From: Echinostoma caproni
Taxonomy: Eukaryota > Platyhelminthes > Trematoda > Plagiorchiida > Echinostomatidae
DNA length: 64,000 nucleotides
Reading direction: 5' to 3'
NCBI GenBank assembly: GCA_900618425.1
Contig: UZAN01039564.1
Coordinates: 66,433 to 130,432, forward strand
The number at the start of each line of letters is the position of its first letter. The stretch's first letter is position 1. The notes below the pieces were generated by a model. It was not told the DNA's origin and searched no databases. It saw only the letters and a program-made list of their open reading frames with translations. Below, one piece after another: positions 35,661-47,175 of this stretch. The translations under genes and the position numbers were made by a program.

Positions 35661-36900
35661 AATAGTTAAACGATGTTCCAACACACCGCACGATCATCAA
35701 GCACGCAACCTCAAATGTTGGATTTGGCTAGGCAACGAAATGAGCAGCTGCCAATACCCAAAACCTTTTCAATTTAAGATATCCTAGCATATATTAAAGA
35801 TGTCACACTATCAATGAAAGATATACGAATATCAATTTAAGATGTCATGTTGCTATGTGGATAGTACCTTGCACAGTACAGATTGAAAAAGTTCGATGGG
35901 ACCACCGTTTGCCCAGATCCGTGTGCGTCCTACCTGCATACTGATCTATGGCCCCCGAAAATATCGTCCCACGCTCAACAAAAACATGCACCGACGATGA
36001 TCTTGTCTGCTTGTTTGCACACGCAGACCAAACAATGCAACCCACGATTCAGTCAGAGCTGTGTCACCATGTGCAAACCGACGAAGACTTGGTTGAATAC
36101 GAAACAAAACGAAGCGCTTTAAGGTTTGGTGGGGTCTCTCACACGTTGACCTCATTTTTCACTTGACCAGGCTAACGGGCTGTAGACTGAACAGTGCTCA
36201 CCGCGAGCGTTCATGGTCTCATAAATGAAGTGTTGTCGGTACAAAAGGGGTGGTAGAGGACGGCGTTTTCAATGTTCAGTGCAGCAATGAAAGAGACCGT
36301 GGGTTAGACTGAGCCGCATGATAGCTGGGATAGTATAGATTCTTGTGAAAAAAGTGTACGACTGATGTCACATACGGATGTCATACTACGGAAAAGGTGC
36401 ACCAGGTCCCTTGTTGTGGCTGAGCTATCCGACCGATCGATAAATGAGCCCGATCGGTCGTGTGATTTTCGGGTCGGCATGGGAGGAGGATAAATTATGA
36501 ATCCGATACTGCTTAAGTGTCAGTGGAGAATTACCACAGGAGAATCAGTTGTGGAACAGTACGCCTTGTGGGAAATTCGGAGTGGAAAATGTCTAAGCGA
36601 TGATGACACTGGTCCAGCGTTTGACTCGTCTAAGTTATGCCAACTATTGTTCTAAGCGGGTTCGGTAAACGGATAGGCTTGATAAAACTCCTTGGAATTT
36701 TTCTAACTGTTTTTTGCGTTGAACGATCTTGCAAACTACGTCCGAGATTGAATTCCGTATGAGAGAAAAAACGTTATTGAGAAATACATATTTATTTTAT
36801 AAGTCGTTCAGTAGGTTTTCCATCCTGTGGTTTGTATAGCAAAATACGGCGAATATAGTTTTCTATCACCATCAGAATAGAAACAGTCAGAATCTTTCGT
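35661..36900. other. No firm gene; unidentified frames
   Basis: At 35845-36166 several overlapping frames are open on both strands with coding-like composition, but no family is recognised. It could be the 3' part of the Gypsy element or another repeat. Around 36540-36600 a minus-strand FPQGVLFHN string recalls a reverse transcriptase PQG motif, too short to call. Confidence 0.3.
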
Positions 36901-36916
36901 ACTGCGCAACATTACT

Positions 36917-37160
36917 CTATTGTAGCTCCTCGATCGTTCTAGGTTTTCGGGAATAAACGGTTCGCTTTCGATATGACCACAGCAAGAAATTCAAGGGAGA
37001 TAAATCAGGTGATCTTAGAGGACATTCCTTTGATCCTTCTCCGACAATCCGTCTGCAGTGAAGTTCTGAATAGAGGAAACTTCTCACCACCAGAACAGTG
37101 TGGTCGTGTACCGTCATGTTGCAACCAGTGTGGTGGCAACTTCAGTTGCAGTGGTCCTAG
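36917..37160 (-). mobile_element. Tc1/mariner-type transposase, C-terminal fragment
   Basis: The minus-strand frame reads RSPDLSPLNFLLWSYRKRTV, then YSRKPRTIEELQ. This is the hallmark end of many mariner-related transposases (PRSPDL.P.DFFLWG..K..VY...P.TI.EL). The Asp of P.D(F) is replaced by Asn (PLNF). Just upstream, in another frame, LQHDGTRPHCS stands for the catalytic DGAPPH stretch. Broken and 5' truncated. Confidence 0.72.
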
Positions 37161-37465
37161 ATACGCGGTCGAATAACACTGGTAATTTTAATCAATTCTT
37201 ATCCACCCTCTGTAGGTCAACCATTCGTCAGACAGATAACTGAAGCTTTTGGTGCGGGGATGGATGCGACGCACCTCCAAAGAACCTGGCCAGAGCTATC
37301 ACGACTAACAACAGTAGGTAACATTACGAACGTTGGTCTTCCAGCACTTGTTTGGACAATGTAAACATAATCCGCATAATAATTACGAAGCAGTACCAAA
37401 AAAGGAAGAGTAAAATGTTTATTACAATGGAAAGAATCATAAATCTTCCAGCTGGATGACTAAAG

Positions 37466-38345
37466 TCATCCAGGGTACAAATCCATGATGTGTCTCACAA
37501 GATTTTTGCAACTTACTGCTGTCACGAGTACCTCCGCTCCACGGCAGACTTCTTCCAGGCATTGCAAGCGCCACTCGCGCATTGATATCAAACCAGAAGG
37601 GTCACCCATAAGTATTTCACTGTACTGCTCACCCATCCTTAGTCTCACTCTCTGTTTGATCACACTCCATGCGCTTTCAGTTGGGTTCAGCGCCGGTGAG
37701 TTTGACACAAGCCGCAGCAGCCTACCGCCCATTCTGTTCTGATTCCATGAACACTTCTCCCAAACTTGTGTGACATGGCGCGTTATCGCACACGACCACA
37801 GTGTTTCGCCTTGGGTTATCGGGAAGATTGTCCAGAACGCCACGTAACCAAGCCAGACAGGTTTCCCTGACAAAGGACCCACGTTTCAATCATACCGTGC
37901 CCCATGAATGTGGAGAATTCGCCCCCTGCTTGCACGAACGGAGCGAGCTTTCTCTTCTCGTAAGGATCGACCACGTGTTCCAGTGCAAAAGAGGTTGAAC
38001 TTTGCTCAGATGTAAGCTTCGCATTTGTATGCTGACTTACCTTCTTTGATCCATACACTGTTCTTTCCTTCATTAATATATAACTGTACTTGCTGAAAAA
38101 CGATCTCCTTCTCAATTTGTTTTCATCGGAATTCATAGTCTCCGGGTAGGAATATATTTTCTTCATTATAACGAATCGCCCATCCAAATAATAGCTGACT
38201 GGGCTGCGGCAGACCTCTTTTCCATATTCCGCCTTTAGCTTCAGTCGCAATGTCTCCAGAGATACTGTACAGTCCTCACTGGTCCATTCAACCAACTGAT
38301 TTATTTTTTCTTCGCATAAACTCTTCGTCTTGTATCCTCCATGTC
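37466..38345 (-). mobile_element. IS630/Tc1-type transposase, frameshifted
   Basis: On the minus strand the N-terminal winged-helix part reads GGYKTKSLCEEKINQLVEWT, SEDCTVSLETLRLKLKAEYG and SPVSYYLDG, then YPETMNSDENKLRRRSFFSK. The core follows: YEKRKLAPFVQAGGEF, VVCDNAPCHTSLGE (second Asp) in a third frame, and NSPALNPTESAWSVIKQRVR (Glu). The spacing between that Asp and Glu is about 34-35 residues if one frameshift is allowed. Length is near complete, but two or more frameshifts inactivate it. It lies head to tail with the fragment at 36.9 kb and directly behind a PLE reverse transcriptase fragment. Confidence 0.78.
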
Positions 38346-38385
38346 GACCATTTATACGTTAGTGTTATTCATCGAATATCCAACG

Positions 38386-38730
38386 CTAAGCCGCTCGTAA
38401 ATTCACACCCAGAGCAGCGGCCGTGGTTTGCCAACCGTCCGTCTGTCTGTAGAATGTGTCACTATAAGCAAGTTGGATATTATGCGTAGGTAGCAATGAT
38501 AGTTCTTTCAAATATGCAATTGGAATACCAAATTGTATGTTTTCCTCATCGATGTAATGAAAGAAATGAGATACCGTCTCAAACAGTGGCACATTTGTAA
38601 AAAGTGATTGTATGTCCGACGAGCTCATTGTCAAGTCTTTGACGTTCAGGTCTCGAATTAGACAGACAAATTCGAAGGTATCTTTCAAATGAATGAGATG
38701 GAAATGTTTATGAAAACAGACAAAGAGCAC
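38386..38730 (-). mobile_element. Penelope-like reverse transcriptase fragment
   Basis: The minus-strand frame gives LKDTFEFVCLIRDLN, SSDIQSLFTNVPLFETV (motif A with its Asp, the PLE SLFTNVP signature), then AYLKELSLLPTHNIQLAYSD and TFYRQTDGWQTT. The last piece is the YRQTDGVAMGS stretch broken by a frameshift. The polymerase ends there, next to the IS630-type element. Its upstream edge runs directly into a hammerhead motif on the same strand (38727-38771). Confidence 0.83.
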
Positions 38731-38771
38731 TGGACAGCTGTTTCGTCCTGTTTGGGACTCATCAACAGTGC
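38727..38771 (-). ncRNA. Hammerhead ribozyme, one core substitution
   Basis: 45 nt: stem I GCACTG/CAGTGC, stem II GTCC/GGAC with CAAACA loop, GAAA, and short stem III with AGCT loop and GTC cleavage site, all intact. The core starts TTGATGA instead of CTGATGA, a change at the invariant C3, so it is expected to be weak or dead. Confidence 0.75.
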
Positions 38772-39022
38772 ATACTTTTGTGTCCCTGTCGGGACGTCAA
38801 ACCCTTACTCCTGAGCTACACGGCCGACGGTCATCACCTTGTGCGAATGCCTCGATCTCTTTTGGAGTATCCAGCTTGGATTAGCCCATTCGATTGTTCA
38901 GAGGCATCAGATACTTGATGGTCTTAGATGATAATCGTCGGCCGTGTAGCTCAGGAGTACGGGTTTGAAGTCCCGACCTGACTGATCGCGGTTCGAGTCC
39001 TGACAGGGACACAAAAAAGTAC

Positions 39023-39067
39023 GCACTGCTGACGAGTCCCAAACAGGACGAAACAGCTGTCCAGTGC
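39023..39067 (+). ncRNA. Intact minimal type I hammerhead ribozyme
   Basis: Stem I is GCACTG (39023-39028) with CAGTGC (39062-39067). The core is CTGACGA (39029-39035). Stem II is GTCC/GGAC with a CAAACA loop (39036-39049). GAAA is at 39050-39053. A two-pair stem III with an AGCT loop leads to GTC, so cleavage is predicted after C39061. Every invariant residue is present. This layout is the minimal hammerhead known from schistosome Sm-alpha repeats and from Penelope-like elements. The role there is self-cleavage of repeat transcripts. Confidence 0.85.
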
Positions 39068-39225
39068 TCTTTGTTGGTTATCACAAACATTTCCATCGCA
39101 TTTCAATGCACACAAACAGTGGGGAATTAACGATCTCCCAAGGAGTGAAACCCACACCCAAGACCATCAAGAGTGCCTGGTGCCTCTGAACAATCGAATG
39201 GGCTAATCCAAGCTTGTTACTCTAG

Positions 39226-39715
39226 AACAAAGAGAAATTCCCAAACACCTGGTCAGTAAACGGAGAGCGTTGGGTGTAAGGTCTTCTTTGTTATTTGATG
39301 TCGAGTTTTTTAAGTGTCTTCCACGTGATCACTTCTTGAAATATCGGTAAAAATGTTGCATCCCAATTGTGTCATGTATTAACGTTTCACGAAGTGATTA
39401 ACTTGCACTATTTCCACCCTTCTTTTTACGTGTGCCTTTTGTAGACTGACTACCTAAATGTAGAATCTGTCGACCAGCATCCACGACCTACTTTAGTCTC
39501 TCGTCTACAATTTTTACAACTCGCGGAGTAACAGCTCGCAATTTACTGACTGTTATAAAAGTCAAAATTAAATGCTTCTCTCTAAACATACGCATGCGCA
39601 GTTAGCCCTACGATAGCTAGTGCAATATCAGTGTAGATGCTTGTTTTTATATGATTGTGAACAATCAGTCTAACTCGACAGAAATCGGTTTAGTATTCCG
39701 TTGTTCCTTAACTTG
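39226..39715. other. No recognised gene
   Basis: About 490 bases between the SINE cluster and the CR1-like element. It may include the 3' end of the latter. Nothing else seen. Confidence 0.35.
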
Positions 39716-39719
39716 ATCA

Positions 39720-42536
39720 AACCAAAGAAGTTCTGCTTTTACGAAATTTTGGAGGTCTTACTCCTGTGTATTTCCCCTTGAATCAGCGTAAAACCCTCAT
39801 TTCTCCAGTAATATTATCTGTACATACACGTATTTTTCCAAATCTACACTTTTATGCATATCAAAGCTCCTTTGGAGGAAAGTGTTTAAAGAAGTTCAAA
39901 AGAGCCTTCATCTTGTCTATGAATGTTTCACAAGCGTCAAGATGCTTGGAAATAAGGTAATAAACTAAAACAAATCTATCAACTCCACTCTGGCGGGACA
40001 AACCTCTAAGGCATCTCGAAAATAAAGTGAAGTGTTTTTCTTTCAGTCCAGGGATAAAAATCTGGGAGCACTATGGTCAGTGTGGAAGAATGCAGGCAAT
40101 CACAAACTTAAGATTATGTGATATGGTAAGTTTCCCAAGCCCGTACGCATGGAAAGATAGTTTTAGAACTTTTTTGAAAACGTTGATGACATGAGCAAAT
40201 CAGGACAGGTTATGGGTTAGGGTGACACCAAGGTATTTGACAGATACTGATTTGGGAATGCTTTGTTTGTTAACTCTAAGATCAGGGAGATTATTAGGTA
40301 ATGAAAGATAACGGGGAACGGTTGTAAAAATAAATGGAACTTAAATGCACTTACTGATGTTACGTACAAGGGATCGGGTCACAGACCAATAGTGAAGTTC
40401 AGTAGGACTGTCCTGGAGAGGTCGGAAGCTGCCTGAAATAGGAGATGGGCAACCAATAACAATGTCATCAGCATGCTTACAAGCAATAAAGTTGCTGGGA
40501 ATGGGGGAATTTAGTATAAACATAGAAAACAAGAAAGGGAACAAAATGGCACCCTGAAGAACACTGGCTTCAATGTTGATAGAAGAAGACTGTACCCAAT
40601 TCAGTGAAGTAAACTGGGTCCCACGGGAGAAGTAGTCGATTAGTACACTTAGCACTTCCGGAGTTAGACCATTCTCAAAAAGACGTTTACTAAGCACTTT
40701 TGGGTCGAGAGAACCAAGAGTTTGTATAATAAAGGAAAGTGGAACGAGTGGTGCCTGCAGCTTTGTCTAAGACAAAAGCAATAGAATGAACAATATGAGC
40801 AACGGCGTCAAGTGTGGACAAATGGGATTTATGAGCAAATTGTAAAAGGTCATGGAGTCACACTGGGGTATCATGCGGTGCTGGAAGACATTTTCAAAAG
40901 CCTTCAGCAACACAGATGTGCAGGCAATAGGACGGTACTTTGACGATCCTTGCTTTGGGATTAATCTGATCCGGGATGACCTCCAACAATCGGGGATCGT
41001 TCCAGATGACAAACAAACTGAACAATTCGGCAACGGGTGTTGCAAGTCGGTCGGCGCAGGCTTTCAACAAATGAGGTGCTAATCCATCGGGACCATGAGC
41101 TTTCTTTTCCTTGAGTCTCCTGAAAACTTGGAGAACCTCATTCGAAGAAACACGGTTTATTGCCTGATGGGTAAGAAAAGGAGGTAGGACGGAGCTGGAT
41201 GCAGGTATAGAAGCGATTTTACGGTTAAGTATCTTAACGTTGGGACAAGAATTGATGCCTGACCCACAGAGTTTCCCCAAGGTATTCCACATCTTACGAA
41301 AGCTTTTGTGGCCCAAAACAGTCTCGACGTACATTCCGTTCAGGCCTCTTACTTCAGATCTAATCAGAACAGAGAGCTCTTCGATACTGATACGCCTGTC
41401 GGCGATATATGCCGTCTCTTTAGCACGACGGAGCCGCTTAAGGAGGGGCGACGAAAACCTACCTGTTCCAATATAAATAGTTTCAATAGGGCAACATTGG
41501 TCATAGCAGAAATCAAGATAAGCAATAAAACGTTCGCAAGACAAAGACAGTTGATTATTGAAGGTCAATAAAAGAAACTAAGTCCCGCAGTCTGGTTAGG
41601 TCCTCCGGAGAACAATTTATTTTCCATAGAATACGAGAGGCAAGTCAGGTATGAAGGCAATGGTTAAGGCGATGGGTAAACAAGAATGTTACAGTGGTCA
41701 GAAGTGCTAATTGGGCTCCTTTAAAAACGTGAAACATATTGGGACTATTTACATAAATGCCATCAAAAAAGGCATTGGTATGGGTTGGAAAATTGACGAG
41801 GTCCACTAAGCCCAGAGTAGTTAGAAAGGAGGTATCAAAGGGATTAGTCTCCAGGAGCAATACACAAAGACTGGTCAATACAAATGGCGAAATGTGTCAC
41901 TATAGTGTCAGAAAATAGTATTACGTCAGGGGTAATGTATATATTCTCAAAGTAAATGAAGTAAAATCTGCTGTGAAAATGGGGCATGCAGCGATTAAAA
42001 GTACAATCAATTTTGCCTCTTGAGTACAAAAAAACAAACGAGTGTTCTTACACCAACTTTGATTTACGAAATTAACCACTCTACCACCTCTGCCGCGAAA
42101 GTCCGGTCGCTCATGAAGATATCAAACCGTCGATTCCGTCCACATCATCGTCCATATCCGGATGTAACCAGCTTTCCTGTAGTAAAATGACTCCCACACT
42201 TTTACACTGTTTCTGATGCAACAAACTCTGGACGTCACCAATTTTTCCCACAAGTGAGCGAATGTTACTCAAACAAATGGATGGAATCATCATCCTGTTG
42301 TTAGACCTTCGTCTAAACATAACCCGCCAACCAGCACAATGTTTATTATGCTGACCTTGACATTTATTTCTTAACTGTCTGTAACGATTTCTAACGGAAT
42401 GAGCAAACGCTGAAATTCCGAGGTCATTCGCGAAAACGCAAAGGGATTTAATTATGTAGGAATTGTAGGTCAGCATTTGACCTTGAAAAATTGATGAATT
42501 GATATAAACGTGCACCGCCAAATGTATCCACTGCAA
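39720..42536 (-). mobile_element. CR1-like non-LTR retrotransposon, most complete copy
   Basis: On the minus strand, from 42536: an N-terminal region, then the endonuclease start ICLSNIRSLVGKIGDVQSLL and VILLQESWLHPDMDDD (Glu of QESWL kept). The rest of the endonuclease follows in other frames to about 41600. The reverse transcriptase then reads KAHGPDGLAPHLLKACAD, IRLIPKQGSSKYRPIACTSV, LIDYFSRGTQFTSLNW and CKHADDIVIGCP (catalytic ADD near 40470). The C-terminal domain reads VSVKYLGVTLTHNLS, then ACILPH and ISKHLDACETFIDKMKAL. Order and content match an ORF2 of CR1 type. About six or more frameshifts and stops inactivate it. It is the same subfamily as the relic at 22.6-25.1 kb. Confidence 0.85.
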
Positions 42537-44320
42537 AAAGTAAATAGTTGTCCAGTTTCAAGAAGCACGGCCGAAATTCGAAGGCCCCGTCAGGCCCCTT
42601 TCATTTCTGACCTTCAATTAGTTCCCCAAATAAGTTCTCTCATGCGGAAGCCTATAGCTGACCCGCAGCGTTGGGAGACAGCGTTATGCCAGAGATAAAC
42701 TTAATGATTTTTTTTCAAATTCGGAAGTAAGCTTATTCACGGATTAGGGAGGTCATTCGGATTGGCGTCAATTTAACATTTTTCGACCTTGGAGAAACTC
42801 CACTGCATACCCAGATGAAAATTGTTATATCCCAAACAACGCAAGCCAAGAAAACAAAACAGAATTATGGGTATCTTGATTTTTAGATCACTGTTATATT
42901 GAGGTAATTCAAAACTACCACGTTGGCTAAACATTGACGCGTGAACCGTCAAATGCAATCTTAAAATAGTCAGCTGTTTTTCATCCGTCTCCTTCTGATC
43001 ATTTAACATTTGCTCTTATGCTCTTGTCCCCCAAACCCCCCCCCCCACTTTTACATTAAAGGTTGCAACCGTGATTCCGTGAATTCAACAAAAAAGTTGA
43101 GCATCATATGTCTTGGATTCCAATTCCCGCTCTTACAAAAATACTTTTGAACAGCCGAACAGTAACATTTAATCTAACAGCCCAGACTGTATTTATCAAA
43201 TATTGGGTTTGGAAGGGCATTCATTAGTAAAAGAATGTTGATCTCACCATTGATTAGTTGTAGTATAGCCTGCAAAGCGCTTAAGCAGCTGTGATACTGG
43301 ATTGCTTTTGTATGGCTGCTGTACGCCCAGTAAATTTATATCCAGACAGACTTTCTCCGTTTCATGTTTTGAAGCATTCCAGTTCAAGGCTATCTGCACC
43401 AAACTATTTTTGGAGACTTTTCAGAACGGATCGTGTGGAAGAATGCCCAACTTCTTCGTGTATGTCAAAATAATAATCACCAGTATTTATTAACAAAGAG
43501 ATTTGGGACGAGGGGAAACATAGCCTGACAATCTTTTGTCGACCTCAAACAGTGCAACTTGTATTCCTGGGAGTGCGTCCCTAGTTGCAATTCTCTTCAT
43601 TTCGATGTAGCTTATGAACCAAATTTCATTCTCACTGGGGAGCGTATGTTGTGCCCATTGTTACTCGGGAGAGAAGCTTTTGATCTTTTCATGCTTGCGT
43701 TACACAAGATTCTTCTAATCTGTCTAGCTTGTATCCTCATGAGCCTTTAAATATTCCCAAGTCTAATCACATACTTTTAAAGTGAGAACAGTTTCCTGGG
43801 GGAAAATTAATTGGTAGATCTTTCAATTTCGATTAGTTTTGTTAAAACTTCCTCATTATTATTTGGTTTGCATGATTCTTCATTACATCCTTGATTTAAG
43901 TTCCTACATGTGCTGAATATTGTTTTCTGTTACTTCATTTATATGCATGGGTCTAGCCCATCCCAAAGAGGTTTGGTTTCACACGTTAATTTTGGAAGAA
44001 CTCGAAACATACAACAGATGCTCCTTACATCCAGCTTGAAGAGTTTTGTCGAATTCATTTAACTATTGCAATCATAATATTTTTTTCTTCATGAATGAAC
44101 CAAGTTCATTTATCCCGCAACGACTGAACGCTGGATATGCCTGATTTGATTGACCGCCAAATTGTTGTTCATTGTTAAGTTTCCTTTTTCATTCGACTAA
44201 GAAACTGAACGGATGACCTTGAGACTATATAATAGCTCAAATTGTTCTATCGACGCTTATCAATCCTGAATATTTGAAACAAGGAATTCATCGAGTACAG
44301 GGTAAATTAAGTGCGAACTA
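42537..44320. other. No recognised gene
   Basis: The left part could be the 5' region of the CR1-like element. A C run lies at about 43036-43046. The small + frames at 43291-43493 and 43559-43750 have no known domain. Confidence 0.4.
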
Positions 44321-44321
44321 A

Positions 44322-44545
44322 AAAGCTGGGAAGCACTGCACAGCTGTTTCAATCTGGTTGGGTCTCATCAGCAGTGCGAATCCAGCAACCCACCTGACGA
44401 CTGAACCCGGGAAGTCACATACAGAACTCCATCATGCTACCCACTCGGCCATAGGGCAGCTGATCACACCGTTCTTTTATTTTCCACTTACACGATATAG
44501 CGCAACTCATCTTTACCAGCTTTTTGCGGGTATAGCACTTCGCTC
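44322..44545 (-). mobile_element. tRNA-headed SINE, family B, with hammerhead
   Basis: On the minus strand: GATCAGCTGCCCTATGG, an A-box-like TGGCCGAGTGG, a B-box-like GGTTCAGTCG, then the hammerhead motif (44377-44333) and a CTTCCCAGCTTTT end. The region upstream of the head (44470-44540 on the + strand) also matches the copy at 54.7 kb, for a total shared length of about 215 bases. Confidence 0.78.
44333..44377 (-). ncRNA. Hammerhead ribozyme motif, cleavage site lost
   Basis: The CTGATGA core, GAAA and perfect stem I (GCACTG/CAGTGC) are present. The cleavage triplet reads GTG, and G is not allowed at that position. Stem II is weakened (GACC against GATT). Expected to be inactive. Confidence 0.7.
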
Positions 44546-47120
44546 ATCCGGAATATATTAGGCATTAGGCGTAGCCGCTTTGTGCCTGATGGCCCTGATG
44601 AACAGAGATTTACAATTCGTTACGAACACGAACCTCTTCAAAAGTGAATAATTTGCCACAATTATGAGCGTGAGCTCCCGCTTGATCGATAATATCCTAT
44701 TCAGTCTGAAACAGGTCACATCGCACAAAAACATAAATGATCCAAAAATGTAATCATGACATATAGTTGCAAAAAACAAGTGAGTCACCAAAATCATCCA
44801 ATCAAATGGTTACGGAGGTGACGTATAGAATTAGACTTCTGAAGGACCGATGTTATTGACAAAACCTCAGCAGTGGTTGCTGAAAAGTGGGAATATTTTA
44901 CAACCACCAGTAAAATATAGTTGCAAAATTTTATTCTTCTTGTTTAGAAATTGCCATCTGCTGCCGGTGCAACACTTGAGACTTGACATTTAGTGGACAA
45001 CTTTTGGAAAACAATCCTAAAATAACCAAAACCCTCGTTCATAATTAATCCTGTAGTTGTAAGTTACTCAGCTGTGCCGAACGTCGAAGAATTCGATAAG
45101 CTCTATAGTTAGTCCAATGAAATCAATCTACGCATATCAAAGGAAAATCTGATGTGACAGGCGTGCTGCTTTCAAGATCATGTGTCCCTGTACCCCTCAT
45201 AGTTGAGGGCCCGAGCGATTGAGAACAAGCGAGAGTTACTAGTGTGGTCTTTGGGATCGACTAGTTAACACTATTTTATAGTAGTGAGTGGGTGGATATC
45301 ATATGTGGGTTTAACTTCCACTGACAATATTTAGTTTTTACCACCTTTCCCCCGTGTTTCACAGAGAAACCTTTCTTGTATTTAGCCTTAGTTTTGTACA
45401 TAGAACGCTCTCAGATATGTAATCTTGGACCTACAATTTTCAGACATCTTTTATTCTTATCTGACTGTCAGTAAATGTTTATGAATTATCACCGGTAACA
45501 AACAGAAAGCATTTAGGCAAAGTGAATCGTATAAATACAATGTAAAATTAAAGCTATACTAAATGAAAATGAATAAAAGGAAATGAACAATATATTCACG
45601 ATCTTATTTTTTCATGATGAAATTTACCACGGCATCATCGCTACGATCACGTGAACAACAAAATGAAAATGTATTTTTGCCGTTTATCATTCCGTAGAAC
45701 CTTGATTCATCCAATAGTATTAGAACAGCGGTATTAAAACCGCTGTCTAAAACACGTCATTTCCTCGAAAACAATCAGCTGTAAACGAGGGACTTTTTCA
45801 TTTTTCTCTACCTGATTGTTATCGTTTACTGGAAGTACACTAATCAGATAATTATCATTTCATTTAACTAAACTGTGCACTGACTACTTGTTTTGAGAGG
45901 CGCTCAATCTGATGATTCCAAACAATTGATATTTTCAGTGCTATTTCTCTTTTTTCTCAACGAAGAATAATATATGTGGAGGGGCAAAGAATTAGCCCAG
46001 TATTTTTAACTATTAGGTTCACCCTAATAAAAACATACCGTACGTGAGGAAGTTATAAAAATAATCTTGGTTTTACTCCAGACCTACTCCATAATTCCTG
46101 TATTCGAATACGAACAAGCAAGTTTCTTACTACGCGGTATGCTGCTCATATTTGCACACTGTCGGTATTTTGTTCGTCATGAACTCTTCTTGGATTTCTT
46201 GTTTATTCTTGTTACGACCATTCCTTCATACAGTTGAATATTTTCATTCAATGCCATATTCTCGCGCTACCGGAAATGTCAAAAAACAAAATTACACCCA
46301 GTAAGTAAATCTAACTAGTTGGATGCGCACAATGATTGCATTTCGACGTGTCAGTCAGTATTTCTGTCACTCTTTGTGTGCATTAGACGATTTAGAGTAT
46401 GTACACCACCTGTACTTGGGTCTGATTATTTTCCGATCGAATGGGCTTGTGGGATGTACTCAGAGGTTAAATAAAAAACTTCGAAAAATTCAAATCACCA
46501 TTTGACTCGAACCAGTCCTACATGAAGAAGCAATTGCCAGTGGAATTTCGAGTGAAAATAGATTTCTTTAGCGCTTTCCTTGGGAATATGAGTTCGTGCA
46601 TTCCAGGGGTTTGACGGACTGAGAAGCGTTTTGTTTTCACAAAATGTAAGTTTTGATTTTTCAATCCAGGTAACTAATCGTACTAGCGGTTAAAAACGCA
46701 CAATACTGTTTGAATTTCCCTACTTTATCTGTGCAAGAGCTTCCATTAAACAATCTGTAACAGACGAATCCCCGTAACCACATAGTTGTGGATGTGATTC
46801 ACTTCACTGTGACGTTTATTTTCTCAACACCCAGTTCCGTTCGGGTTGTTGTTTTGTGCTAACCAGTAGCTCCAAGAGCTCTTTGTGCTGATCAAATTTA
46901 GAAACCATTTTATATCATAGTTATTATTTTGGCACGGAAGAGTATTATTGAAAAGGAAAATACATGTTTACACCTTGAGGCGTGTGACTGTCTGTGTGAC
47001 TCTATTTTGTCCGATGCATCACATCCTTTACACTCAGCCCTATCTTGCTCCATTTCAAATTCTGTCATGCTCAAAAAATTAAAATCATTACAAACTTGAA
47101 ACACTGTTTTTCACAACTCC
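44546..47120. other. No recognised gene; one hairpin
   Basis: AT-rich sequence. A small imperfect hairpin at 45720-45750 has 12-base arms, one bulged base and a 6-base loop (CAGCGGT/ACCGCTG core). The open frame 46323-46505 has no known domain. Confidence 0.4.
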
Positions 47121-47123
47121 GTT

Positions 47124-47175
47124 GTACCTTACCTTTCACGTTTGTTGATCTCCAGGAAACGAATATCAAACGAAA
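47124..47175 (+). repeat. Left arm of 52-bp inverted repeat
   Basis: Reverse complement of 47805-47856 with two mismatches by eye. Contains GTACCTTACCTTTCACGTTT, GTTGATCTCCAGGAAACG and AATATCAAACGAAA. Confidence 0.9.

Larger units (their letters stand above)
38725..39225. repeat. Palindromic hammerhead-SINE cluster
   Basis: Two modules are each present twice in inverted orientation. Module Q (tRNA-like head GGCCGTGTAGCTCAGGAGTA plus hammerhead plus CTTTGT tail) lies at about 38727-38830 (-) and 38938-39100 (+). Module P (CTTGGATTAGCCCATTCGAT, GTTCAGAGGCA, TTGATGGTCTT) lies at about 38873-38932 (+) and 39163-39216 (-). The order is Q(-) P(+) Q(+) P(-). The + strand head has a clear B box (GGTTCGAGTCC). 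The minus-strand frame 39096-38881 across it is not a gene. Confidence 0.85.

Noticed and set aside
38938..39012. Possible true tRNA gene (GGCCGTGTAGCTCAGG head)
   Set aside because: It has A and B boxes, but I cannot fold a full cloverleaf with an acceptor stem, and it continues straight into the hammerhead, so it is a SINE head.
38881..39157. Minus-strand frames over the SINE cluster
   Set aside because: They are antisense readings of the tRNA-like head and hammerhead; such frames recur with every SINE copy.
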